Below, one piece after another: positions 1 to 6,093 of a stretch of 7,035 nucleotides of DNA (positions are counted from its first letter, which is position 1; the number at the start of each line of letters is the position of its first letter). Made by a program: the position numbers and the translations under genes. The stretch spans positions 1 to 7,035 of the forward strand of contig JAUUZV010000136.1 in the NCBI GenBank assembly GCA_030592085.1. The letters run 5' to 3'. The DNA is from Clostridia bacterium (GTDB taxonomy: Bacteria > Bacillota > Clostridia > DUPQ01). Below the pieces are notes generated by a model. It saw nothing but the letters and a program-made list of their open reading frames with translations, had not been told where the DNA came from and searched no databases.

Positions 1-1406
1 CCTGGTTCGGTATTACTAGGTAATGCTTCTCCTGAAGGTTCGATTAAACGATGTTTTTTATATTTACCAGATAGCACATAATATACACCGGCAATAGCTG
101 CAAACCATGGTGTAAATAATACGGCAAAATAAGTACCTCTTTGACCAAAATCGAAGAGGTATACTAATATATAGGCAATTGGAATTCTAAAAATGTATAA
201 CTGAACTAATGATGTAATCATTGTAAATCGTGTACCACCTGAACCATTGATAATACCATTTGATATTTGTGCAATTGCATATATAAAATAAGTCCATGAA
301 ACTAAACGAATATAATCTATGGAAACCGCGATTACTTCTTGATCGTTTGTAAAAATTGAAGAGATTTGTGGTGCAAATATATAACATAGTGAAATACCAA
401 AAGCTAAAATAGAATAAATGTATATAATTCCCCATTTAAAACTACCAAGTACTCTGTCATATCTCTTAGCTCCCACATTTTGACCTGCAAATGCAGCAAT
501 AGCTGACCCTAAAGCCATTCCAGGCATATATATTAATGCTTCTATCTGCCAGGCAACTGACATTCCTGCAGCAAAAGTAACACCAAAACTATTTACTAAC
601 GCCATTAGAAACATGGATGAAATAGACATAGCACCATATTGAAAAGCAGTTGGTAATCCAAGTTTAAACATTTTTCTAATAATATCTTGGTGAATTCTAA
701 TTGTTTTAAATTTTACTTCGATTAAATGTTTTTGATATTTAAGGTACAAATAGCATAATATAGCAGCGACAGCTTGTGCAAAAATTGTGGCATATGCTGC
801 GCCTGCTACTCCTAATTTAGGAAATATCCAATAACCTCCAATTAGTAGAGGATCCAAAATCATATTAATAACTGTGGCTATTATTACAAAGTACAGCGGT
901 GTTTTTGAATCACCTAATCCACGTAAAATAGCTCCAAACATATTATACGCAAATATAAAAATCAAACCACTAAACATTATGGTCATATAAGATTGTGCAT
1001 ATAAAAATGCTTCAGGTGGAGTATTCACAAGTTTTAATAATGGTGTAGTTAATAATAAACCTAAAATTGTTAAAACAATTGCAGCTATTATGGAAAAAGC
1101 ATAAGTTGTACTAATAGACCGTTTTAGATTGTTATGATCTTTAGCACCAAAGTATTGTGATATCAAAATTGTAGATGACATTGCAAATCCAACTGCAAGT
1201 GCAATAACAATAAAAAACACAGGCATTGAAGTTGATATAGCGGCTAATCCAGAACGACCTAATAATCGACCTAACCAAATTCTATCAACGAAAGCATACA
1301 TACCTTGTAGTAAGTTTGAAAAGAAAATTGGAATTGCAAATTTAAACAATAGCTTTGGGATGCTACCACTGGTCATGTTATTAATTTTACTTATCTTTAT
1401 TGCCAT
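1..1406 (-). CDS. MATE family efflux transporter (NorM/DinF-like), 3' end cut by window edge
   Basis: Integral membrane antiporter that, by family, exports cationic drugs or metabolites in exchange for Na+ or H+; the substrate cannot be read from sequence. The minus-strand frame is open from 1406 to the window edge, about 468 codons. MATE proteins are usually 440-470 residues and the last codons already encode a hydrophilic tail (SGKYKKHRLIEPSGE), so only a few residues should be missing. The start MTSGSIPKLLFKFAIPIFFSN is the typical MATE N-terminus. Many hydrophobic segments follow, with family-like patches VINMILDPLLIGG near the middle and GLPTAFQYGAMSISS opening the second half, consistent with 12 helices in two repeats. 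The start is uncertain. ATG 1406 gives the common N-x-M-T-x-G context. ATG 1376 removes ten residues and better fits the promoter, whose start site would fall near 1407. Neither has a good Shine-Dalgarno. It is divergent from the zinc-ribbon gene and not obviously linked to it functionally. Confidence 0.93.
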   Translation of the reverse strand, partial: MAIKISKINNMTSGSIPKLLFKFAIPIFFSNLLQGMYAFVDRIWLGRLLGRSGLAAISTSMPVFFIVIALAVGFAMSSTILISQYFGAKDHNNLKRSISTTYAFSIIAAIVLTILGLLLTTPLLKLVNTPPEAFLYAQSYMTIMFSGLIFIFAYNMFGAILRGLGDSKTPLYFVIIATVINMILDPLLIGGYWIFPKLGVAGAAYATIFAQAVAAILCYLYLKYQKHLIEVKFKTIRIHQDIIRKMFKLGLPTAFQYGAMSISSMFLMALVNSFGVTFAAGMSVAWQIEALIYMPGMALGSAIAAFAGQNVGAKRYDRVLGSFKWGIIYIYSILAFGISLCYIFAPQISSIFTNDQEVIAVSIDYIRLVSWTYFIYAIAQISNGIINGSGGTRFTMITSLVQLYIFRIPIAYILVYLFDFGQRGTYFAVLFTPWFAAIAGVYYVLSGKYKKHRLIEPSGEALPSNTEP

Positions 1407-1430
1407 GAATTTGATTATAAGTGATATAAT
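1400..1430 (+). promoter_or_regulatory. Predicted extended -10 promoter for the zinc-ribbon/protease/NUDIX genes
   Basis: A perfect TATAAT (1425-1430) is preceded by TGA, giving an extended -10 (TGATATAAT, 1422-1430). A -35-like TTGCCA lies at 1400-1405 with a long 19-base spacer, which an extended -10 can tolerate. The predicted start near 1437 gives a leader of about 40 bases carrying the AGGAG ribosome binding site at 1466-1470, six bases before ATG 1477. Confidence 0.6.
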
Positions 1431-1442
1431 AGCAATTAACAA
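1414..1442 (-). promoter_or_regulatory. Predicted sigma-A promoter for the MATE gene
   Basis: On the minus strand TTGTTA (1442-1437) and a perfect TATAAT (1419-1414) are separated by exactly 17 bases. The predicted start site is near 1407, almost on top of ATG 1406. Either the mRNA is nearly leaderless or translation begins at ATG 1376. The site overlaps the facing promoter of the plus-strand genes. Confidence 0.6.
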
Positions 1443-1476
1443 GGGTATAGATACATAGACTGAATAGGAGCGAAAC

Positions 1477-1875
1477 ATGAAATTTTTTGACAAAATAAAA
1501 CACGGAATAACTAAGTTTTTTTATGGGAGATATGGTGTAGACCAACTAAATATATTTATTTTAATGTTATCTATTGTTCTAACATATGTTAAATATGGAT
1601 TTTATGTAGCATATGTTTTATTATTTATTGCCATATTTAGGATGGTATCAAAAAATATTATTAAAAGGCGAAAAGAAGGCGCTTTGTTTAATGAAAAAAT
1701 ATGGTTTCCTATTCAAAAGTTATATAGGAATATTAAAAAAAGACTGACACAGAGAAAAGAGTATCGGTTCTTTGCTTGTCCAGCATGTAAAAAAACAATG
1801 AGGGTTCCTAAAAATAAAGGCAAAGTTAGATTGACATGTCCTAATTGCCAACATAAATTTATTAAAAAAACATAG
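1477..1875 (+). CDS. Small membrane protein with C-terminal zinc ribbon, function unknown
   Basis: A 132-residue protein that I do not recognise as a characterised family, although similar zinc-ribbon membrane proteins occur in Lachnospiraceae-type genomes. Residues about 14-23 form a FFYGRYGVDQL patch. Two closely spaced hydrophobic segments follow (about 24-38 and 41-57), suggesting a helical hairpin. Then comes a long, strongly basic stretch (about 59-95). The C-terminus holds two CxxC knuckles, C101/C104 and C121/C124, separated by 16 residues with RVPKNKGKVRLTC between them, a rubredoxin/MJ0042-like zinc ribbon that would lie outside the bilayer, probably cytosolic given the basic linker. 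The start is secure: AGGAG at 1466-1470 with a six-base spacer. The next gene begins 12 bases after the stop, so this is the first gene of the operon. A nucleic-acid or protein-binding role is possible but is a guess. Confidence 0.88.
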   Translation: MKFFDKIKHGITKFFYGRYGVDQLNIFILMLSIVLTYVKYGFYVAYVLLFIAIFRMVSKNIIKRRKEGALFNEKIWFPIQKLYRNIKKRLTQRKEYRFFACPACKKTMRVPKNKGKVRLTCPNCQHKFIKKT

Positions 1876-1887
1876 AAAGAGAATAAA

Positions 1888-2556
1888 ATGACCAATATAT
1901 TATCAACATTAGAACAAGCACTATATATGATTCCTGTACTGTTAATATCGCTAACAGTTCATGAGTTTTCCCATGGTTATGCAGCGTATCGGCTTGGAGA
2001 TCCTACCGCTAAAAATGCAGGACGATTAACATTAAATCCATTAAAACACTTAGATCCTATTGGGACTCTTATGATGTTAGTTGCTCATATTGGGTGGGCA
2101 AAACCTGTACCTGTAAATCCAAGGAATTTTGCTAATCCAAAACACGACATGGTTAAAGTGGGAATTGCAGGTCCACTTTCAAATATAATGTTAGCGTTTA
2201 TATTTGTGGTGCCAATGTATGTAATGAATGTGGAAATGCAATTGGGGAATGCTGGAGAAGTAGGCAGATGGTTTTTTACTTTTTTCTATTTAATGTATCG
2301 AGTTAATTTAACTCTTGCTATATTTAATTTATTACCAATTCCACCACTTGACGGTTCTAAAGTATTTGGTGGTATATTACCTGATAGATATTATTATAAA
2401 ATGATGCAATACGAACGATACATAGGAATTGCTTTTTTGTTAATAATTGTTTTTGCACCTGGAATTTTAAGTGGCGTTTTTGAAGTGTTATCAAAACCTT
2501 TTGATTTAGTTTTTAGTGCCTTTGGAGAATGGGTTATTAAGGTGGCATATTTTTAA
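1888..2556 (+). CDS. Site-2 protease family (M50) intramembrane zinc metalloprotease, YwhC-like
   Basis: A 222-residue polytopic membrane protease expected to cut substrates within or near the membrane; its natural substrate is unknown. The zinc-binding HExxH motif is H25-E26-F-S-H29, inside the first hydrophobic segment. The third metal-ligand motif is N-L-L-P-I-P-P-L-D155-G156, the N-x-x-P-x-P-x-L-D-G signature of S2P enzymes. Also typical are GRLTLNPLKHLDPIGT (about 45-60), the conserved loop AKPVPVNPRNF (about 71-81) and GIAGPLSNI. There is no PDZ domain (unlike RseP) and no CBS domain (as in some SpoIVFB-like members), so it fits the short group typified by B. subtilis YwhC. The start ATG 1888 follows a GAAAGAG purine run by six bases. 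The stop overlaps the next ATG by one base (TAATG). Proteases of this type commonly sit upstream of trpS-scpA-scpB, as here. Confidence 0.94.
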   Translation: MTNILSTLEQALYMIPVLLISLTVHEFSHGYAAYRLGDPTAKNAGRLTLNPLKHLDPIGTLMMLVAHIGWAKPVPVNPRNFANPKHDMVKVGIAGPLSNIMLAFIFVVPMYVMNVEMQLGNAGEVGRWFFTFFYLMYRVNLTLAIFNLLPIPPLDGSKVFGGILPDRYYYKMMQYERYIGIAFLLIIVFAPGILSGVFEVLSKPFDLVFSAFGEWVIKVAYF

Positions 2557-3008
2557 TGGAAAGAGAAAACAGACATTTTGCAGTTGCAGGAATTCTTTTA
2601 GTTAATAACAAAGTACTATTAGTTAGGCATACATATGGCAATGCAAAAGGTAGGCTTCTTGTTCCAGGAGGATATGTTAATAAAGGTGAAATGCCTGAAC
2701 GTGCAGTTAGTAGAGAGTTTGCTGAAGAAACATCTGTTATAGCTATTCCTAAAGATATAGTAGCAATAAAAGTGACAACAAATAATTGGTATATTGTTTA
2801 TGAAATGGAATATGTAAGTGGTGATGCAATAAGTGACGGTAAAGAAAATTCACAAGCCTCATATTTTACTATAAAAGAAATTCTTACTCGTGATGATGTT
2901 ACTGAGACTACAAAAGAACTTCTAAGAACATATAAACATAATAAGTTAAGAAAATCATTATATTGTCCAAAAAGGTTTCAAAAAGAGGACTATACCCTCT
3001 ATATATAA
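2556..3008 (+). CDS. NUDIX hydrolase
   Basis: A 150-residue cytosolic Mg2+-dependent hydrolase of nucleoside diphosphate derivatives; the specific substrate cannot be assigned. The Nudix box occupies residues 39-61: G39, E45, R53-E54, E57-E58, matching G-x5-E-x7-R-E-U-x-E-E-x-G-U except that the final Gly is Ser60. Metal-binding glutamates E54, E57 and E58 are all present. The beta-strands before it (HFAVAGILLVNNKVLLVRH) are typical of ADP-ribose/NTP pyrophosphatase-like members. The length is normal. The C-terminal 25 residues are basic and aromatic (KLRKSLYCPKRFQKEDYTLY) and not recognisable. Its ATG overlaps the protease stop codon by one base and no separate strong ribosome binding site is seen, suggesting translational coupling. 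Confidence 0.93.
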   Translation: MERENRHFAVAGILLVNNKVLLVRHTYGNAKGRLLVPGGYVNKGEMPERAVSREFAEETSVIAIPKDIVAIKVTTNNWYIVYEMEYVSGDAISDGKENSQASYFTIKEILTRDDVTETTKELLRTYKHNKLRKSLYCPKRFQKEDYTLYI

Positions 3009-3010
3009 AA

Positions 3011-3019
3011 TGATATAAT
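3011..3019 (+). promoter_or_regulatory. Predicted extended -10 promoter in front of trpS
   Basis: TGATATAAT at 3011-3019 is a perfect TATAAT with TGn extension, just after the NUDIX stop. The ten bases TGATATAATA are identical to the promoter at 1422-1431. No good -35 is present at 16-18 bases upstream (TATACC region). The predicted start near 3026 leaves a leader of about 31 bases with GGAGG at 3042-3046, too short for a T-box or a trp attenuator. It would give trpS-scpA-scpB-rluB-mnmM expression independent of the upstream promoter. Confidence 0.5.
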
Positions 3020-3056
3020 ACAGAAATAATCAAACATTAATGGAGGTTAGTTTTTT

Positions 3057-4043
3057 ATGAAAAATAAAGTTGTTTTAAGCGGCGCGAGACCAACTGGTGC
3101 ATTACACATTGGTAACTATTTTGGAGCAGTAGCAAATTGGGTTAAGCTTCAAGAAGAATATGATTGTTACTTTTTTGTTGCTGACTGGCATGCTTTAACA
3201 ACTGGGTATGAAGATACTAGCAAATATAAAGAAAATATAACTGAAGTTGTTATGGATTTATATGCAGCAGGATTAGATATGGATAAATGTAATATATTCT
3301 TACAATCGGCTATAAAAAGTCATGCTGAATTGTATCTTCTGTTTTCTATGATTACACCACTATCTTGGTTGGAACGTTGTCCAACTTATAAAGATATGTT
3401 AACTCAATTATCAGAAAAGAATATTAAAACACATGGATTTTTAGGATATCCTTGTTTACAAGCTGCAGATATTTTAATGTATCAAGCTGATTTTGTTCCT
3501 GTGGGTGAAGACCAAGTACCGCATATAGAATTAACAAGAGAAATTGCAAGACGTTTTAACTTCTTGTTTGAAGAAGTTTTTCCAGAGCCAGTTCCACTGT
3601 TAACTAAGTCAAAAGTACTACCTGGATTAGATGGTAGAAAAATGAGTAAAAGCTATGGAAATACTATTGCTTTAAAAGATAGAGGAGAAGTACTTAATAA
3701 GAAAGTTATGAGTATGATTACTGACCCTAAGAGAATTAAGAGAACCGATCCTGGGAATCCAGAAATATGTTCAGTTTTTGCTTATCATAAGATTTTTAAT
3801 GAAAGTGAAGTAGAGGAAATTCAGAATAATTGTAAAGCAGGAACAATTGGTTGTGTTCAATGTAAGAAAAATCTTGCAACTAAATTAGCAGAATTCTTAG
3901 AACCTATTCATGAAAGACGGACATATATTGAAGCAAATCCACATCTTATTGATGAAATTTTACAAAAAGGTAATAAAGCTGCAATAAAGAGAGCTAAAGA
4001 AACTATGGCAGCTACTAGAAAAGCTATGAAAATAGACTGGTAA
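3057..4043 (+). CDS. trpS: Tryptophanyl-tRNA synthetase with Fe-S-type cysteine motif
   Basis: Class I aminoacyl-tRNA synthetase charging tRNA-Trp with tryptophan using ATP; cytosolic homodimer by family. It is 328 residues, the normal bacterial length. The first ATP signature is A-R-P-T-G-A-L-H17-I-G-N20; the second is K195-M-S-K-S199 in DGRKMSKSYGN. The tryptophan pocket/dimer region HGFLGYPCLQAADILMYQ and VGEDQVPHIELTREIARRFN (about 125-168) is strongly conserved. The C-terminal helical region, which contacts the anticodon, carries four cysteines, C238-x20-C259-x6-C266-x2-C269, closely resembling the [4Fe-4S] site reported for the Thermotoga maritima enzyme (C-x22-C-x6-C-x2-C as I recall). 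The start ATG 3057 has GGAGG at 3042-3046, ten bases upstream. It ends in TAATAA five bases before scpA. Identification is certain; the cluster is an inference. Confidence 0.98.
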   Translation: MKNKVVLSGARPTGALHIGNYFGAVANWVKLQEEYDCYFFVADWHALTTGYEDTSKYKENITEVVMDLYAAGLDMDKCNIFLQSAIKSHAELYLLFSMITPLSWLERCPTYKDMLTQLSEKNIKTHGFLGYPCLQAADILMYQADFVPVGEDQVPHIELTREIARRFNFLFEEVFPEPVPLLTKSKVLPGLDGRKMSKSYGNTIALKDRGEVLNKKVMSMITDPKRIKRTDPGNPEICSVFAYHKIFNESEVEEIQNNCKAGTIGCVQCKKNLATKLAEFLEPIHERRTYIEANPHLIDEILQKGNKAAIKRAKETMAATRKAMKIDW

Positions 4044-4048
4044 TAAAC

Positions 4049-4834
4049 ATGAATCAGCAATTATTTGATGAATATCGTATAAGACTTGAAAATTTTGAAG
4101 GTCCTTTTGACTTGCTTTTCCATCTTATAGAAAAAAATGAGATGGACATCTATGATATTAAGATAAGTGATATTACTGATCAATACATGGAGATTCTCAT
4201 GGATATGCAAATATTAGATTTAGATTTTGCCAGTGAGTTTTTAGTTATGGCTTCCACATTATTACATATAAAATCAAAGTTATTGCTTCCAGTTATACAA
4301 GAAGAGGAAGAAGAATTAGATCCAAGAGAAGCACTTGTTATGCAATTACTAGAATATAGAAAATATAAGAAAGCATCCTCATATATAAAAACACAGCACG
4401 AAAGTGGGAATAAATTGTTTTATGGACATCCATCAACTGAAAATTTTGGTGAAAGTAAAAAGGTCTACGAAGTGTCTCCCATAATTTTAAAGGAAATGTA
4501 CAAAGTAATTGTTGGCAGAAATGAGCGTAAAAGAAATTATAGAACAAGATATATGGCTAAGATACTTAGACATGATAAATTTACAGTTGAAAAGAAGATT
4601 AAATTTGTAGTAAAAATTTTACTTGAAAATGTTACTGTTAATTTTCATAATGTATTTAAGAAAAAAGGTACTGAAAGCCTTGAAGTGGTAGTAAGTTTTT
4701 TGTCAATCTTAGAATTAGCTAAAGAAAGCAAAGCAAAGATTAAACAAAAAAAAGTATTCAGCGATATAATTGTTGAGAGAACAGATAAATTAAAAGAGAC
4801 TGACTATCAAGAATTTTTAGATATATATCAATAG
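4049..4834 (+). CDS. scpA: Segregation and condensation protein A (kleisin)
   Basis: Kleisin subunit of the bacterial SMC-ScpAB condensin: it bridges the SMC heads and binds a ScpB dimer, helping to organise and segregate the chromosome. At 261 residues it is of usual length. The N-terminal SMC-neck-binding domain shows the family signature F16-E-G-P-F-D-L-L followed by HLIEKNEMDIYDIKISDITDQY. A central acidic patch (EEEEELDPREA, about 84-95) is the ScpB-binding neighbourhood. The C-terminal winged helix, which contacts the SMC cap, includes VVVSFLSILELAKESKAKIKQ (about 210-232). It starts five bases after the trpS stop, with no recognisable Shine-Dalgarno, so translation probably depends on ribosomes finishing trpS. 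It pairs with scpB immediately downstream, as in most Firmicutes. Confidence 0.97.
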   Translation: MNQQLFDEYRIRLENFEGPFDLLFHLIEKNEMDIYDIKISDITDQYMEILMDMQILDLDFASEFLVMASTLLHIKSKLLLPVIQEEEEELDPREALVMQLLEYRKYKKASSYIKTQHESGNKLFYGHPSTENFGESKKVYEVSPIILKEMYKVIVGRNERKRNYRTRYMAKILRHDKFTVEKKIKFVVKILLENVTVNFHNVFKKKGTESLEVVVSFLSILELAKESKAKIKQKKVFSDIIVERTDKLKETDYQEFLDIYQ

Positions 4835-4843
4835 GAGTCATAA

Positions 4844-5386
4844 ATGAATGTAAATGAATTAAAAGAAATAATAAAAGCCACATTATTCGCCTATGGTGAT
4901 ATTGTTGCAAAGAAAAAATTATGTGATATTTTGCAAATTGATGAAAAACAATTACGAGTTGTTATGGCATCCTTGATTGAGCAAGGACAGCCAACAAACA
5001 AAGGTATATTAATTAAAGAAATAAATGACGGATATCAGATGTATACTAATCCTGAATATTATGATTATGTGAGAAAACTCTTTGAGAGGAATACCTCAAA
5101 GACTCTTTCACAAGCTGCATATGAAACCTTAGCTGTTGTTGCATATAATAAAAATGTAACGAGAGCAAAAATTGAATCAGTTAGAGGAGTTAGTGCAGGT
5201 TCAACTTTAAATACTTTATTAGATAAAGGATTTATTGAAGAAGCTGGACGATTAGAAGCACCTGGTAGACCTGTTCTTTACAGAACAACCAGTGAATTTT
5301 TAAAAGCTTTTGATTTACATACACCGGCAGACTTATTTCCAATTGAAACCTTTAGTGAAGAAAAGAAAGAAGTGTTAGAAGAATAA
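4844..5386 (+). CDS. scpB: Segregation and condensation protein B
   Basis: Dimeric winged-helix partner of ScpA in the SMC complex. At 180 residues it is of normal length. The first winged-helix domain spans about residues 1-75 (MNVNELKEIIKATLFAYGD at the start). The second, about 85-160, holds the family core LSQAAYETLAVVAYNKNVTR, IESVRGVSAGSTLNTLLDKG and E-A-P-G-R-P-V-L-Y-R-T. The C-terminus is an acidic tail (EEKKEVLEE). A strong AGGAG at 4833-4837 overlaps the scpA stop codon and lies six bases before ATG 4844, so re-initiation after scpA is likely. The stop TAA overlaps the next ATG by one base (TAATG). Confidence 0.97.
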   Translation: MNVNELKEIIKATLFAYGDIVAKKKLCDILQIDEKQLRVVMASLIEQGQPTNKGILIKEINDGYQMYTNPEYYDYVRKLFERNTSKTLSQAAYETLAVVAYNKNVTRAKIESVRGVSAGSTLNTLLDKGFIEEAGRLEAPGRPVLYRTTSEFLKAFDLHTPADLFPIETFSEEKKEVLEE

Positions 5387-6093
5387 TGGAAAAAATGAGA
5401 TTACAAAAATATATTGCACATTGTGGTGTTGCTTCAAGGCGGAAAGCAGAAGAGATAATTGCAAATGGGCGAGTTACAGTAAACGATGAGATAGTTTATG
5501 AAATGGGTATTAAAGTTGATGATAATGATTTAATAAAAATTGATGGTAAAAGACTAAAACTAGAAAAACGAAAAGTTTACATACTTTTTAATAAACCAGC
5601 TGGAGTAATTACTTCATCATCAGATGAATTTGGTAGAAAAACTGTACTAGATTATCTTGATGGTGTAAAAGAACGAGTATATCCAGTGGGACGCCTTGAC
5701 TATGCTACATCTGGTTTATTAATATTAACAAATGATGGAGAATTAACAAATTACTTAACCCATCCATCCCATGAAATCAGCAAAACATATATTGCAGAGT
5801 ATTTTGGTAAATTAAACGATAGTCATATCGCACAACTTGAAGAAGGTATTACTATTGACGATTATATTACATTACCTGCAACTGTTAAAAAATTAGAAAA
5901 TAATAGAGTAATGATTACAATTAGAGAAGGTAAAAATAGACAAGTAAGAAAAATGCTAGAAGTTCTTGGTTGTAGTGTAGGTACACTTACGCGTATTTCC
6001 ATTGGACAATTACAAGATAGAAAATTAGAAAGAGGAAAATGGCGTTATCTATCAAGAGACGAGTTGCGGAGTCTTGGGTATGGTTCTAAATAA
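5386..6093 (+). CDS. rluB: 23S rRNA pseudouridine synthase, RluB/RsuA family
   Basis: Converts a uridine of rRNA to pseudouridine; by neighbourhood and family it is most like RluB, which acts in the peptidyl-transferase region of 23S rRNA. At 235 residues it has the short Gram-positive size. The N-terminal S4 RNA-binding domain is residues 1 to about 60 (MRLQKYIAHCGVASRRKAEE then GRVTVND). The catalytic domain follows: LFNKPAG, then PVGRLD105YATSGLL with catalytic Asp105 in the GRLD motif, then KTYIAEYFG and the C-terminal REGKNRQVRKMLEVLG. A neighbouring position to scpB is the classic context of this enzyme in Firmicutes. Its ATG overlaps the scpB stop by one base with only a weak AGAAG upstream, so it is probably translationally coupled. 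RsuA and RluE/F share the fold, so the exact target uridine is inferred. Confidence 0.93.
   Translation: MEKMRLQKYIAHCGVASRRKAEEIIANGRVTVNDEIVYEMGIKVDDNDLIKIDGKRLKLEKRKVYILFNKPAGVITSSSDEFGRKTVLDYLDGVKERVYPVGRLDYATSGLLILTNDGELTNYLTHPSHEISKTYIAEYFGKLNDSHIAQLEEGITIDDYITLPATVKKLENNRVMITIREGKNRQVRKMLEVLGCSVGTLTRISIGQLQDRKLERGKWRYLSRDELRSLGYGSK
6066..6071 (+). promoter_or_regulatory. Ribosome binding site deciding the mnmM start
   Basis: GCGGAG at 6066-6071, inside the end of the rluB reading frame, lies eight bases before ATG 6080. An in-frame TTG at 6074 would leave only two bases of spacing, and ATG 6104 has no purine-rich run close by. This favours 6080 as the true start. Confidence 0.6.

Noticed and set aside
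187..435. Minus-strand open frame of 82 codons
   Set aside because: It lies wholly inside the MATE gene in another frame; the product is a low-complexity F/Y/I-rich translation with no motif or ribosome binding site.
1713..1895. Minus-strand open frame of 60 codons
   Set aside because: Antisense shadow of the zinc-ribbon coding sequence, with no recognisable domain or start signal.
2984..3000. Small inverted repeat AGAGG-N7-CCTCT at the end of the NUDIX gene
   Set aside because: The stem is only five base pairs, lies within the coding region and is followed by TATATAAAA, not a T-run, so it does not qualify as a terminator.
3020..3056. Possible T-box or trp attenuator in front of trpS
   Set aside because: The leader from the predicted start is about 31 bases, far too short, and no specifier loop, T-box sequence or terminator hairpin is visible.
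4338..4547. Minus-strand open frame of 69 codons
   Set aside because: Antisense shadow of scpA; the scpA frame is fully supported by family motifs.
6074..6076. TTG start for the methyltransferase
   Set aside because: It leaves only two bases after the GCGGAG site, whereas ATG 6080 has a normal eight-base spacing.
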